Shown here: in pieces, positions 18,836 through 26,745 of the stretch
How the letters are laid out: the number at the start of each line of letters is the position of its first letter
Numbering within the stretch: position 1 is the stretch's first letter
Origin: Rhizobium acidisoli
Lineage (GTDB): Bacteria > Pseudomonadota > Alphaproteobacteria > Rhizobiales > Rhizobiaceae
Reading direction: 5' to 3'
Length of the DNA: 64,000 bases
Assembly (NCBI RefSeq): GCF_002531755.2
Contig: NZ_CP035001.1
Coordinates: 62,001-126,000, forward strand
Notes under the pieces: model-generated
Told to the model about the DNA's origin: nothing
The model's input: only the letters and a program-made list of their open reading frames with translations
The model's database searches: none
Translations under genes and position numbers: made by a program

Positions 18836-18923
18836 CAGACGCTGAGCACTGGGCCTTCTTGCGACAAGTGGTATAGTTGAATTCCGGTCGTCCTCCTGGA
18901 CGATACGACAAGGGAATTATCCC

Positions 18924-19604
18924 ATGGGTGACCAGAAACGCCCGCTGCAGCCTGGTGACGCCGCGCCCGGATTCGCACTGGCCGCGGCCAACTTCGACGG
19001 AACGGTCTCTTTCGCCGACTTGCGCGGCCGCCCGTTCCTGATCGGCTTCTTTCGCGGACTGCACTGCCCGTTCTGCCGGCGCCAGCTGGAACAGCTTGCC
19101 GCGGTACAGCCGACCCTCTACGCCGCCGGAGTGGAGACCGTCGCCGTTATCAATACACCGGTGGAACGTGCGCGGCTGTATTTCCGCCACCGGCCGACGC
19201 CGGTAACGCTTCTGTGCGACCCGGATTGCCGCACGCACCGGGCCTACGGTGTGCCGCATGCCGGGTTCCTGCCCGATGGGAGCCGCGAGCAGCCCGAATG
19301 GCCCTATAGGACAACAATGGCGCAGTTCCAGACGGCACGCATCAACCCCACCGGCGAACTGCCGGAACCGCTGCACCCGATGGAAGCCAACACGATACTC
19401 AACGCCAAGGACGGCTTCGAGCTTGTCGAAGCCGACCATGCGATCTTCGAGAACCACGCAACCCAGCTCGTCGGGCACTACCTGGTCAATGCGAACGGCA
19501 CGATCGGCTGGGCGCGGATCGAGGCGCTCGACGGACCGAACAACCTCTCCGTCTTCCCCACGACGGCGGAGATCATCACCGCCGCCGGCAGCCTTGGACG
19601 CTGA
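18924..19604 (+). CDS. AhpC/TSA-type peroxiredoxin-like protein
   Basis: This is a 226-residue thioredoxin-fold protein without a signal peptide. It has GDAAPGFALAA, then FFRGLHCPFCRRQL with Cys48 and Cys51 in a CPFC motif where peroxiredoxins carry the peroxidatic Cys. The C-terminal half (about 110-226) is longer than in simple peroxiredoxins and not recognised. It probably reduces peroxides or disulfides in the cytoplasm. It follows the ABC operon by 88 bases and is convergent with the TetR gene, so it is likely a separate unit. Confidence 0.75.
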   Translation: MGDQKRPLQPGDAAPGFALAAANFDGTVSFADLRGRPFLIGFFRGLHCPFCRRQLEQLAAVQPTLYAAGVETVAVINTPVERARLYFRHRPTPVTLLCDPDCRTHRAYGVPHAGFLPDGSREQPEWPYRTTMAQFQTARINPTGELPEPLHPMEANTILNAKDGFELVEADHAIFENHATQLVGHYLVNANGTIGWARIEALDGPNNLSVFPTTAEIITAAGSLGR

Positions 19605-19637
19605 CCTGCCACGAACCCTCAGCCAGCTGCCGGCAGA

Positions 19638-20231
19638 TCACAGACGCTGCAAAAGCAGACCTGCCGCCAAGGCATGAAAGGCCTCGACCGCTTTCGGCAG
19701 CACGCCCTGCGAATCTTCGCTGGCGGCGATCCAGAGAGCCGCATTGAACGCCGCGCCGCTCAGCAATCGGGCCGTCGCCTCCGCGTCAAGCGGCTTGAGG
19801 ATGCCCTGTGCAATCAGGCGCTCGACGGTGCTCTTTGTCACCTGCAGACAGGTGTTCTGGCTCGGCCATTGCGAGGGATCGCCAAGAACCGCAGGCCCGT
19901 CGAGCAGGACGATGCGTTGGACTTCCGGATTGAGCGCCATCTCGATATAGGCCGCACCCTCGGCAAGCAGACCTTGCCAAACGTTACCCGCTCGCGCCCC
20001 GATCTCTTTGGCGCGCGCCGCCATTTCCATATCGATCTGATCGACAACCGCTGCCAGCAGCCCGCGCTTATCTCCGAAATTGTGGTAAAGCGCGCCCCGT
20101 GTCAGACCGGCGTCCGCCGTCAGCTCGTCCATAGATGCTGCGGTGTACCCCTTTTCCGCGAAAGCCTTTCGTGCAGCCGCGATCAACTTGCCGCGGTTTT
20201 CCTGCATCGTTTCGCTGCGTGTTCTTGCCAT
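19638..20231 (-). CDS. TetR/AcrR-family repressor
   Basis: This 197-residue regulator has an N-terminal helix-turn-helix at about residues 12-58 (AFAEKGYTAASMDELTADAGLTRGALYHNFGDKRGLL) and a variable ligand-binding helical domain. It is divergent from the Rid-family gene at 20389. The 157 bases between them hold three copies of a perfect palindrome, ATACG-N3-CGTAT, the expected size and symmetry for a TetR operator. It most likely represses both itself and the Rid gene until an unknown effector binds. Confidence 0.9.
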   Translation of the reverse strand: MARTRSETMQENRGKLIAAARKAFAEKGYTAASMDELTADAGLTRGALYHNFGDKRGLLAAVVDQIDMEMAARAKEIGARAGNVWQGLLAEGAAYIEMALNPEVQRIVLLDGPAVLGDPSQWPSQNTCLQVTKSTVERLIAQGILKPLDAEATARLLSGAAFNAALWIAASEDSQGVLPKAVEAFHALAAGLLLQRL

Positions 20232-20250
20232 CCAGCCCTCTCAAATTCAC

Positions 20251-20314
20251 ATACGCGGCGTATCCGGTATTGACATACGCCACGTATGCAAGATATTACA
20301 CATACGTACCGTAT
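20251..20314. promoter_or_regulatory. Three-copy TetR operator array (ATACG-N3-CGTAT)
   Basis: Perfect 13-base palindromes occur at 20251-20263, 20275-20287 and 20302-20314. All share ATACG and CGTAT arms with different three-base centres (CGG, CCA, TAC). Centres are 24 and 27 bases apart. The second copy lies between the -35 and -10 of the rightward promoter; the first lies 20 bases before the TetR start codon. Confidence 0.8.
20270..20297 (+). promoter_or_regulatory. Promoter of the Rid-family gene
   Basis: TTGACA at 20270-20275 is a consensus -35. GATATT at 20292-20297, 16 bases later, is a fair -10. The spacer is occupied by an ATACG-N3-CGTAT palindrome, so a bound repressor would block RNA polymerase. 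Confidence 0.6.
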
Positions 20315-20388
20315 ATCAAATATTGCGCAAGCCTGTGAAGCGCCACGCCACGCTGATGGGTCGTTGCCAACGATAAAGAGAGACGAGG

Positions 20389-20787
20389 ATGACCCAACGC
20401 GAAGCAATCTTTCCTGCCGACAGGCACGCTCTTTACGAAAAGCACGGCTATTCCGCCGCGATTCGGTCCGGTGATCTGCTTTTTGTGTCCGGACAGGTCG
20501 GAAGCCGTCCTGATGGAACAGTCGAGCCCGATTTCGAAAGGCAGGTGAGGCTGGCCTTCGAAAATTTGAAGGCGACGCTGCGCGCAGCCGGCTGCATGCT
20601 GGATGATATCGTCGATGTCACCAGCTTCCACACCGACCCTGAAAACCAGTTCGCAACCATCATTGCCGTCAAGCAGGAAATTTTCAGCAAGCCGCCTTAT
20701 CCGAACTGGACTGCGCTCGGCGTCAACTGGCTCGCTGGCTTCGACTTCGAGATAAAGGTTATCGCCCGTATCCCGGCCAGCGAATGA
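20389..20787 (+). CDS. Rid-family (YjgF/YER057c/UK114) protein without the catalytic Arg
   Basis: This 132-residue protein has the Rid fold pattern: SGDLLFVSGQVGSRPDG, a central helix, VTSFHTDPENQ, then a C-terminal strand ending EIKVIARIP. Canonical RidA imine deaminases have an Arg near position 105 (ARSCVEV in E. coli). The matching stretch here reads PNWTALGVNWLAG and lacks it. It therefore belongs to a Rid subgroup whose activity is not the classic 2-aminoacrylate hydrolysis. It is controlled by the divergent TetR-type regulator through the array at 20251-20314. Confidence 0.8.
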   Translation: MTQREAIFPADRHALYEKHGYSAAIRSGDLLFVSGQVGSRPDGTVEPDFERQVRLAFENLKATLRAAGCMLDDIVDVTSFHTDPENQFATIIAVKQEIFSKPPYPNWTALGVNWLAGFDFEIKVIARIPASE

Positions 20788-20921
20788 AAGCGCCACATCC
20801 GGCGGCACGGGAACGCCCTTAAGGGGAAAGTCCACAACTTGCGCCGCCGGTCTTGTCAAGAACTTGCCGACATCGCTAGCCGCCCCTATCTCATGTCGAA
20901 CAGACTTGATGGAGCGACGAG

Positions 20922-21089
20922 ATGGTGGAACTTGTGGTTGACACTCTCTTCGATACGACGATCGAGATCATTCCTCCGGAAGACAGAGAAGACCAGCCCG
21001 ATGGCCGTGTCTGCCTTTGCTGCAAACGCCGGTGTCGATGGATGGACGATGACGGCTGCGGCATCTGCGAGGAATGCCTGGCCTCATGA
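20922..21089 (+). CDS. Cys-rich microprotein (55 aa), putative zinc-binding
   Basis: Translation from the ATG at 20922 gives 55 residues ending at the TGA at 21087-21089. GGAG lies about 7 bases upstream. The N-terminal half is acidic (IEIIPPEDREDQPDG). The C-terminal half holds seven Cys in CLCCKRRCRWMDDDGCGICE and the following ECLAS. Paired CX3C, CX2C and CX2C spacings suggest one or two zinc knuckles. It lies 24 bases before the Nudix gene in the same direction and may be co-transcribed. I do not know a named family; the start and Cys pattern make a real gene likely. Confidence 0.6.
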   Translation: MVELVVDTLFDTTIEIIPPEDREDQPDGRVCLCCKRRCRWMDDDGCGICEECLAS

Positions 21090-21113
21090 TGAACGCGGCA
21101 AGGGCATAGCGCG

Positions 21114-21578
21114 ATGGCACTCCGGAGCGCCGGACTTCTCATCTATCGGCGCGTATCCAGCGACCTCGAAGTCCTTCTCGTTCATCCGGGCGGCCCCTTC
21201 TGGGCTGGAAAAGACGAGGCTGCCTGGTCGATCCCGAAGGGATTGGTCGAGCCTGATGAGGATGAACTCGCCACGGCGATGAGGGAGACGGCCGAAGAGC
21301 TTGGAGTGGCCATCGACGGCAGAGTGACGCCGCTCGGCGAATATCGGCAGCCTGGCGGCAAGATCGTTGTCGCGTGGTCGATCGAAGCCGATCCGGCATT
21401 GGACGTGAATGCAATACGAAGCTCTGAATTTCAAATGGAATGGCCGCCGAGATCAGGCCAGATGACGAGCTTTCCGGAGGTTGACCGCGCGGGATGGTTT
21501 TCCCTGGCCGAGGCGGGAACGAAGCTGTTGAAAGGGCAGCGACCGATGCTTGCCGACCTCCTGAAGCATCAGGAATGA
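21114..21578 (+). CDS. Nudix hydrolase
   Basis: This 154-residue protein contains a full Nudix box at about residues 43-65: G-X5-E-X7-RE-X2-EE-X-G, read in GLVEPDEDELATAMRETAEE followed by LG. It starts with SAGLLIYRRVSSDLEVLLVHPGG, the usual first strands. Nudix enzymes hydrolyse nucleoside diphosphates linked to other groups; this NTP-pyrophosphohydrolase-like type has no assigned substrate. It follows the Cys-rich microprotein closely. Confidence 0.85.
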   Translation: MALRSAGLLIYRRVSSDLEVLLVHPGGPFWAGKDEAAWSIPKGLVEPDEDELATAMRETAEELGVAIDGRVTPLGEYRQPGGKIVVAWSIEADPALDVNAIRSSEFQMEWPPRSGQMTSFPEVDRAGWFSLAEAGTKLLKGQRPMLADLLKHQE

Positions 21579-21751
21579 TCGGGGCGAAATGATTGCTTGA
21601 GCCGCCCGTTTCGCTGCACGCATGCGTGAAGCGCGCGGCAGCTATGCGTTGCTTCTGCAGACTTCCATCTCCATCTGACAGTCACAGCCGCCTCACTCAA
21701 TCGAGACAACCGGCGCTGCGACCCGTCTTGGGCACGCGCGAGGAGACAATC

Positions 21752-22033
21752 ATGAACGGCATATCGAAAACCCTGAACGACATGACGCTGGTCGAGCGGT
21801 CGAGCCTGCTCGACACCGTCGCCGACGCCCTGGAGGCAACCGCCGAGGAGGCCGAAGGGGAGGGCGACGCCCGCTTCGTCGCCAATTCCATCTGTATCGC
21901 CAATACGATCCGAGGATTATCCGGGGAGCTTGCACCGCGCGATCTGCGGGCAGCCGAGCTGCTCCTCGAGCAGGGTATTATGCTCGTCCACCAATTCTCC
22001 AGCAGGGTGAAACCAGGCGGAATGAAGCATTAG
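21752..22033 (+). CDS. Small uncharacterised protein (93 aa)
   Basis: GAGGAGA precedes the ATG at 21752. The product is soluble, acidic in the middle (ATAEEAEGEGDARF) and predicted mostly helical, with no Cys, signal or membrane segment. I do not recognise a family. An upstream in-frame extension exists, but its composition looks non-coding and it lacks a ribosome binding site. It ends 17 bases before a strong bidirectional hairpin and is convergent with the flotillin-like gene. Confidence 0.65.
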   Translation: MNGISKTLNDMTLVERSSLLDTVADALEATAEEAEGEGDARFVANSICIANTIRGLSGELAPRDLRAAELLLEQGIMLVHQFSSRVKPGGMKH

Positions 22034-22049
22034 CGCAAAGCGCAAAATC

Positions 22050-22068
22050 GGGCCGGCAAAGCCGGCCC
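22050..22068. terminator. Bidirectional terminator hairpin
   Basis: Perfect 8-base arms GGGCCGGC / GCCGGCCC enclose AAA between two convergent stops (22033 and 22077). The rightward gene also has CGCAAAGCGC upstream of it. Confidence 0.65.
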
Positions 22069-22076
22069 GTCCGTCA

Positions 22077-24122
22077 TCACTGCTGCTCGATCGGCGCCGG
22101 CACCGCAGCCGGTGAAGCCGGCCGTCCAAGCCGATCGGCGACCAGCATCGACAGCATCATTTCCACAAGGCCATTGGCGGCGCCCTTTTCGCCGCCGGCG
22201 CCGCCGACCTGGATCTGCGGCACGAGCGGCAGCCTGCCATTTTCGATCGCTTCGGCGAAGCGCATGAGCACCTGCGAGTGCAGCTGATAGTCCGGCCCAC
22301 CGAAGGCCGCGACCTTCTTCTCAGTCGCCTCGGCTTCCGCCAGACCGACGGCACGCACCTTCTGGGCATCGGCGAAACCGGTCGCCTTGATGCGCTCGGC
22401 ATCGGCAAGTGCGATCGCCTTGATCCGGTCGGCCTCACCCAGGCCGGCGAGGCGCACTTTCTCGGCCTCTGCCTTGGCGGTGACCTGAATGGTTTCTGCC
22501 TGCTGACGGGTGCGGGCGAGCTGCGCCTTGCCTTCGTTCTCGCTGATCTCGATGGTCAGCGCGGATGTGGTGATCTTGGCCTGTTGTTCGGCGAGCGCTT
22601 GCTTCTCGCGCAATGTGCGCTCCTGGATCGCCGCCGCCTCCTGCAATTTATAGGTCTCGACCTTTTCAACGGCGATCTGACGCTCGCGCAGCTGAATCAG
22701 TATCTGCTCGATGCTGTTCTGGCCATTGCTGGCCCGCGGCGTGCCGATCAGCACTTCCTGCAGTTCGAGGCTATAGGAGTTGAACTTCTCGCGCATTTCG
22801 TCGCCGGATTTGCGCTGGATTTCGCTGCGTTCCTGCAGCAGTTCGATCAGGGTCTTCGTCTGGGCGATATTCTTGAAATAGGCCGAGACCATCGGATCGA
22901 GCGTCTGTTCGACCAGCCGTTTGATATCGCCGAAACGCTGCACGACGAGGGGCGCCTTCATGTAGTCGATATGCACGACGACCGAGAGCGGCAGCACCGG
23001 TTCGAACGCATCCTTGGTGATCAGCGACACTTCGGACAGATTCTCGTCCAGCCTGTGCTCGCCGAACTGTTCCTTCGTCCATTTGAGCACGAAGTTGGTG
23101 GTCGGCACGATGATGATGTTGCCGGCATAAGTGTTGAAGGCATATTTTCCCGGCAGAAGCGGCGTCGACCAGACACCGCGTGCGCCGGTCTCGACCAGTT
23201 CGCCATGACGATAGGACTGGCCCGAGATATCAGCGCTTCGGCGGCCGGTATAGGACACGACCACACCCACCGTGCCGACGTCGATGATCGTCTTCTCCAC
23301 AAGTTCGACGGTGGCGAAGATACGGTTGAGGAAATAACTGCCGTCGGCAAGCACCTGCAATTGCCGGCCGCGATAACCGCCGGCATTGAGAAACTTCTCC
23401 GGATCCTGGAAGTTGTTGTGAAAGTTCGGATCTTTCGGGTTGTTGGCAACGGTCGGCGCGATGATCTCGCCATCCGGCAGCGCCGGACCGTCATGGATGG
23501 TGACGACGCCGATCAGGTCCTCGGCGTCATGAATGACGACGGGCTCGAAGCCGTTCCGCTCGCTGATCAGCGTCGACATGTCGGCAAACAGTCCTTGTTC
23601 CGACGCGTTCAGGTTGACGGCATAGGTCGATTGTGCGGTCAGCACGATGAACTGCGCCAGATTGATGGCATAGGTGCCTTCGCGCAGGATCTTGCGCTGC
23701 GGCCCCTTCTGGCCGCCCTTTGTCAGAAAGCCGCGCACATCCTGAAAATCATCGGCATCGACATTCGAGGCAAGCGTCTGGGTCGGCGGCAGCGGCTCGC
23801 CGTCACGGGCGAAGACATAGCCAATCTGGCCCTGTGGAATGGTCACGAGATTGGCGCGGTGCATGGCATACTGGAACGGCATGAAGAAATGCAGGCCGCC
23901 GCGCACGACGCCCGGCTGGAAGCCGGCCTCGCCATAGAGCGCAATGAAGCCATTGTCGACGGAGCCGCGAAAACTCCAGAGCTTTTCGAGAATGCCGAGC
24001 CTGTCGTTGGGGATATAACGGATCACGCCGCTCCACCGGAACAGGATTGCCAGCACGATGAGCGTGACGGCGATTTCGATCGCCTTCCATCCCATCGGGC
24101 TCAGATATTGTAGGGTTTCCAT
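22077..24122 (-). CDS. SPFH/Band 7 (flotillin-like) membrane protein with 11-residue repeats
   Basis: This is a 681-residue protein. One membrane segment lies at about 11-30 (AIEIAVTLIVLAILFRWSGV). An SPFH domain follows, then a long Ala/Glu/Lys-rich coiled region from about 470 to 600. Within that region four tandem 11-residue units occur, of the form A(E/D/Q)(K/R)(V/I)(R/K)AxGLA(E/D), encoded at 22335-22466. The C-terminus is Gly/Pro-rich. Such proteins oligomerise at the inner membrane and are proposed to organise microdomains. The ATG at 24122 has AGGAAAG upstream; an earlier ATG at 24167 has none. The SPFH region is longer than in typical flotillins. Confidence 0.85.
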   Translation of the reverse strand: METLQYLSPMGWKAIEIAVTLIVLAILFRWSGVIRYIPNDRLGILEKLWSFRGSVDNGFIALYGEAGFQPGVVRGGLHFFMPFQYAMHRANLVTIPQGQIGYVFARDGEPLPPTQTLASNVDADDFQDVRGFLTKGGQKGPQRKILREGTYAINLAQFIVLTAQSTYAVNLNASEQGLFADMSTLISERNGFEPVVIHDAEDLIGVVTIHDGPALPDGEIIAPTVANNPKDPNFHNNFQDPEKFLNAGGYRGRQLQVLADGSYFLNRIFATVELVEKTIIDVGTVGVVVSYTGRRSADISGQSYRHGELVETGARGVWSTPLLPGKYAFNTYAGNIIIVPTTNFVLKWTKEQFGEHRLDENLSEVSLITKDAFEPVLPLSVVVHIDYMKAPLVVQRFGDIKRLVEQTLDPMVSAYFKNIAQTKTLIELLQERSEIQRKSGDEMREKFNSYSLELQEVLIGTPRASNGQNSIEQILIQLRERQIAVEKVETYKLQEAAAIQERTLREKQALAEQQAKITTSALTIEISENEGKAQLARTRQQAETIQVTAKAEAEKVRLAGLGEADRIKAIALADAERIKATGFADAQKVRAVGLAEAEATEKKVAAFGGPDYQLHSQVLMRFAEAIENGRLPLVPQIQVGGAGGEKGAANGLVEMMLSMLVADRLGRPASPAAVPAPIEQQ

Positions 24123-24614
24123 CTTTTCTTTCCTATGGGCGCACGGGTTCGTCCACCGGACGGCCACCCGATTGGTAATGATTGATAAAATGGGGAGATT
24201 GCGTGCCTAAGCCTGCGACGCGCTGAGAGCGTGTCGGACGTTGGGGCTGCTTATTGTCTGGGAAAATGACCGCGGGTCCCTCGTCCCCACCGAGGAACGG
24301 TGCGGTCGTTATGGTCTCACATCGGTGTCGCCTTGATAGACATGACGATGGAGGACGTAGGGATTGCGCCTTAAGGTTTAAAGACGTCCGATACTGAAAT
24401 CAGGCAAGTACTTCCAGCGATTTCGATATTTCGAGCATTCAATTATACTGAATTACGCCGTTCAGCATATTTGTTTCAGTGCGCGCCGTCGAGATGAATG
24501 TACCCGGTGCTGCTGAAGCGGCGCTTTGAGCGACCCGCTCCCGAGTGGAACTGGGTACACGAAATCTGCATTGCCGGCAGGCTCTGTCATGCCTGCCGGC
24601 AATCCGGCCATCAG
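24123..24614. other. Intergenic region without a recognised gene
   Basis: These 492 bases lie between the flotillin-like gene start and the end of the graK-like gene. The stretch 24420-24480 is AT-rich and holds a small inverted repeat, CTGAA / TTCAG, at 24448-24465. The only strong structure is the hairpin at 24571-24602, described separately. Short open frames here have no ribosome binding site and no recognisable product. Confidence 0.5.
24571..24602 (-). terminator. Terminator hairpin downstream of graK
   Basis: Perfect 12-base arms TTGCCGGCAGGC / GCCTGCCGGCAA flank an eight-base loop, beginning 12 bases after the graK stop on the minus strand. The following transcript bases (TGCAGATTTC) are only weakly T-rich. 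Confidence 0.65.
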
Positions 24615-25889
24615 TCAGCTTTTTTTGCGATAGAGCAATGTCATGAGCGCAAGGACGCATCCTACAGCTCCGACAGATGCGAAGATGTAGAAATTCCACT
24701 GCGGAGCAAGGCCTGCACCCAGAACACCACCGCCGATGGCCGGTCCGATCATGCCGCCGATACGGCCGATGCCGAGTGAGAAGCCGAGGCCGGTTCCACG
24801 GATCTCGACCGGATAGAGGTTTCCAACGAGAATATTGGCGAGGATTTGCGTGCCGATCGTTCCCGTACCCGCAAGTGCGACGAGGCCGTAGACCTGCAGG
24901 CCCTGATCCACTTGCGTCAGCAGCCAGATCGAGCAGGCTCCGAGCAGGAACATGCCTGCGACGACAATCTTGACATTGCCGCGGTCGGCAATCCTTGCGC
25001 CGATCAATAGGCCGACTGCGGCTCCGAGATTGAGGGTTACCGAGAAGAGGAGGGCGGAACCGAGGTCATAGCCCATCTTGTTCATGATGGTTGGAAGCCA
25101 GTTGACCATGCCGAATGTCAGCAGCAGCGAACAGAAGTGGATGCCCCATGCGTTCAAGGTCGGCAGCAGGCGGCCTTCGGAAAACAGCGACCGGATGCCG
25201 ACCTGCACAATAGGCCTGGCTACGGGATTGGGCAGCCCATATTGGTCTGCGATCTGGTTGGCTTCGCTCTGGCGGTTCTTCGTTGCCAGCCATTCGGGCG
25301 ATTCAGGGATGAGGCGGATGAAGAAAGGCAGAAGCAGGATCGGTGCGCCGCCGATGATCATCAGCGGACGCCATCCGTATTTCTGTATCAGCAACATTCC
25401 GAGGATGCCCGAAATGATGCCGCCGGCGAGATAACCGAGAAGCGCGATCGAATAGGCCAGCGCCTTCCGCTTCGGCGGGGAAAACTCGATGATCAATGCG
25501 GTTACCGTCGGAAAAAGAGCGCCAAGGCCCAGGCCGGCGAGAAAGCGTGTTGCCTCGAAAACGAGAAAGTTCGGTGCAAGACCGCTGCCGATCATCATCA
25601 CGGAGAAGCTCAGCAGACTGCCTATGATGACCTTGCGACGGCCTATCCTGTCAGCGAGTGTTCCCGCGACGAGAGCGCCGAGCAGCATGCCGAACAGGGT
25701 GATGGAAGCAGCTCGTCCGACCATGCCGGGCGTCAGGCCCCAGCTTGCTTCACCGAGCAGCGCCGGCGCGACTGCGCCGTAAACGATCAGGTCATAACCG
25801 TCGAACAGGATCAGCAGGCCGCAAAGAGCGATGATGATATTCGGGTTGCGAACGCGTTCGTTGAAAATAGCGAGATCTTGTATGGCCAA
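24615..25889 (-). CDS. graK: MFS aromatic acid transporter (AAHS type), probable gamma-resorcylate uptake
   Basis: This is a protein of about 424 residues with twelve predicted membrane segments. The first carries LLILFDGYDLIVYGAVAPAL, the D-G-Y-D motif of aromatic acid/proton symporters such as PcaK. The loop GTLADRIGRRKVI is the MFS loop 2-3 signature. I take a TTG start at 25889, because GGGGAGGG ends five bases upstream; an ATG at 25907 lies before that site. It is downstream of graR on the same strand and next to the gra catabolic operon, so gamma-resorcylate is the likely substrate. The symbol follows the Rhizobium sp. MTP-10005 cluster from memory. Confidence 0.75.
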   Translation of the reverse strand: MAIQDLAIFNERVRNPNIIIALCGLLILFDGYDLIVYGAVAPALLGEASWGLTPGMVGRAASITLFGMLLGALVAGTLADRIGRRKVIIGSLLSFSVMMIGSGLAPNFLVFEATRFLAGLGLGALFPTVTALIIEFSPPKRKALAYSIALLGYLAGGIISGILGMLLIQKYGWRPLMIIGGAPILLLPFFIRLIPESPEWLATKNRQSEANQIADQYGLPNPVARPIVQVGIRSLFSEGRLLPTLNAWGIHFCSLLLTFGMVNWLPTIMNKMGYDLGSALLFSVTLNLGAAVGLLIGARIADRGNVKIVVAGMFLLGACSIWLLTQVDQGLQVYGLVALAGTGTIGTQILANILVGNLYPVEIRGTGLGFSLGIGRIGGMIGPAIGGGVLGAGLAPQWNFYIFASVGAVGCVLALMTLLYRKKS

Positions 25890-26057
25890 TTTTCCCTCCC
25901 CATACATTGAGTACAGGAAGTACGCTCCTGCCAACGGCAGGATCCGCATCGATCCATGTACAAATCCTCCTGGATCATTGCCGGCGTGGTTCCTCCCAGC
26001 GCCAGACTCACCCGCGAGCGGGCGATGTCAAGACAACGATGACACGCTATTAAATAC

Positions 26058-26085
26058 TTGCGAATAAAATATTTGCAACTGCAAA
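26058..26085. promoter_or_regulatory. Probable GraR operator upstream of graK
   Basis: TTTGCAACTGCAAA at 26072-26085 is a perfect palindrome apart from its two central bases. A TTGCGAAT half-site lies at 26058-26065. The core TTGCAACTGCAA differs by two bases from TTGCGAATGCAA in the graD promoter (26701-26712). It sits between the graR stop and graK. Confidence 0.6.
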
Positions 26086-26089
26086 CTTT

Positions 26090-26593
26090 TCAGCCTGCAG
26101 CTTTTCCCTTTGCGGATATTGCCGGCAGGTTGCTGTGCATGCGGCGCAGCGCATTCTTCAGGGCTGCGACCTCCTCGGCCGACATGCCCTGAACCGCGGT
26201 GCGTTCAAGCTCCACGGCAAGCGGCATGAGCCTTTCCGTCAGCGCCTCTCCCTGCGAGGTCAGCCTGACGATGACGATACGGCCGTTGTCTTCCGGACGT
26301 GTTCTCGACACCAGCTTGCGCTTGGCCAATGTGCCGACCAGGCGCGAAAGCGTCGAAATCTCGACAGAGACGACGTCGGCGAGATCCCCAAGCGTGCTCT
26401 CCCGGCGCTCCTTCAGCATGGCCAGAACCCGGTACATCGCCACGCTGAGATCGTCTTCGGCAATTCTCTGCGAGAATACCTCGGCTATCCGCACGCCGGC
26501 GCGATTGAGAAGATACGGAACGGAATCGGTAAGTTTGTACATATCTCTGTCTGCTGGCGGGATTCGGGGCTCGCTGGTCGTTCTCTCCGACAT
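26090..26593 (-). CDS. graR: MarR-family regulator of gamma-resorcylate catabolism
   Basis: This 167-residue winged-helix regulator shows the MarR pattern: YRVLAMLKERRESTLGDLADVVSVEISTLSRLVGTLAKRKLVSR, then the wing RPEDNGRIVIVRLT. It is divergent from graDAFCBE and upstream of graK. Palindromes of matching sequence lie in both flanking regions (26058-26085 and 26701-26712), which fits a repressor released by gamma-resorcylate. I start at the ATG at 26593; an ATG at 26542 is a possible alternative, since neither has a strong ribosome binding site. Confidence 0.8.
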   Translation of the reverse strand: MSERTTSEPRIPPADRDMYKLTDSVPYLLNRAGVRIAEVFSQRIAEDDLSVAMYRVLAMLKERRESTLGDLADVVSVEISTLSRLVGTLAKRKLVSRTRPEDNGRIVIVRLTSQGEALTERLMPLAVELERTAVQGMSAEEVAALKNALRRMHSNLPAISAKGKAAG

Positions 26594-26690
26594 GCACCCA
26601 AATGACCGGGATGACAACACGATTGGCTTTCAGCCGCCAACAATTGGCTGGGTAGATCGAACGTTTTCCCGCTTGATTCCTAAATTTGCG

Positions 26691-26718
26691 TTGACAACAG
26701 TTGCGAATGCAATAATTT
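26691..26718 (+). promoter_or_regulatory. graD promoter with embedded operator
   Basis: TTGACA (26691-26696) and TAATTT (26713-26718) are 16 bases apart. The palindrome TTGCGAATGCAA (26701-26712) fills the spacer and abuts the -10, so a bound GraR would exclude RNA polymerase. The ATG of graD is 27 bases further on, after GGGAGGA. Confidence 0.7.
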
Positions 26719-26745
26719 GAAGATGAGGAAACACGGGAGGAAATC

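Noticed and set aside
22278..24113. A 611-codon open frame on the plus strand opposite the flotillin-like gene
   Set aside because: The opposite strand encodes an SPFH protein with a membrane segment and repeats; the plus frame has no recognisable motif or ribosome binding site.
24439..24699. A short minus-strand frame in the gap beside graK
   Set aside because: It overlaps the graK 3' end and a terminator hairpin, and has no ribosome binding site or recognisable product.
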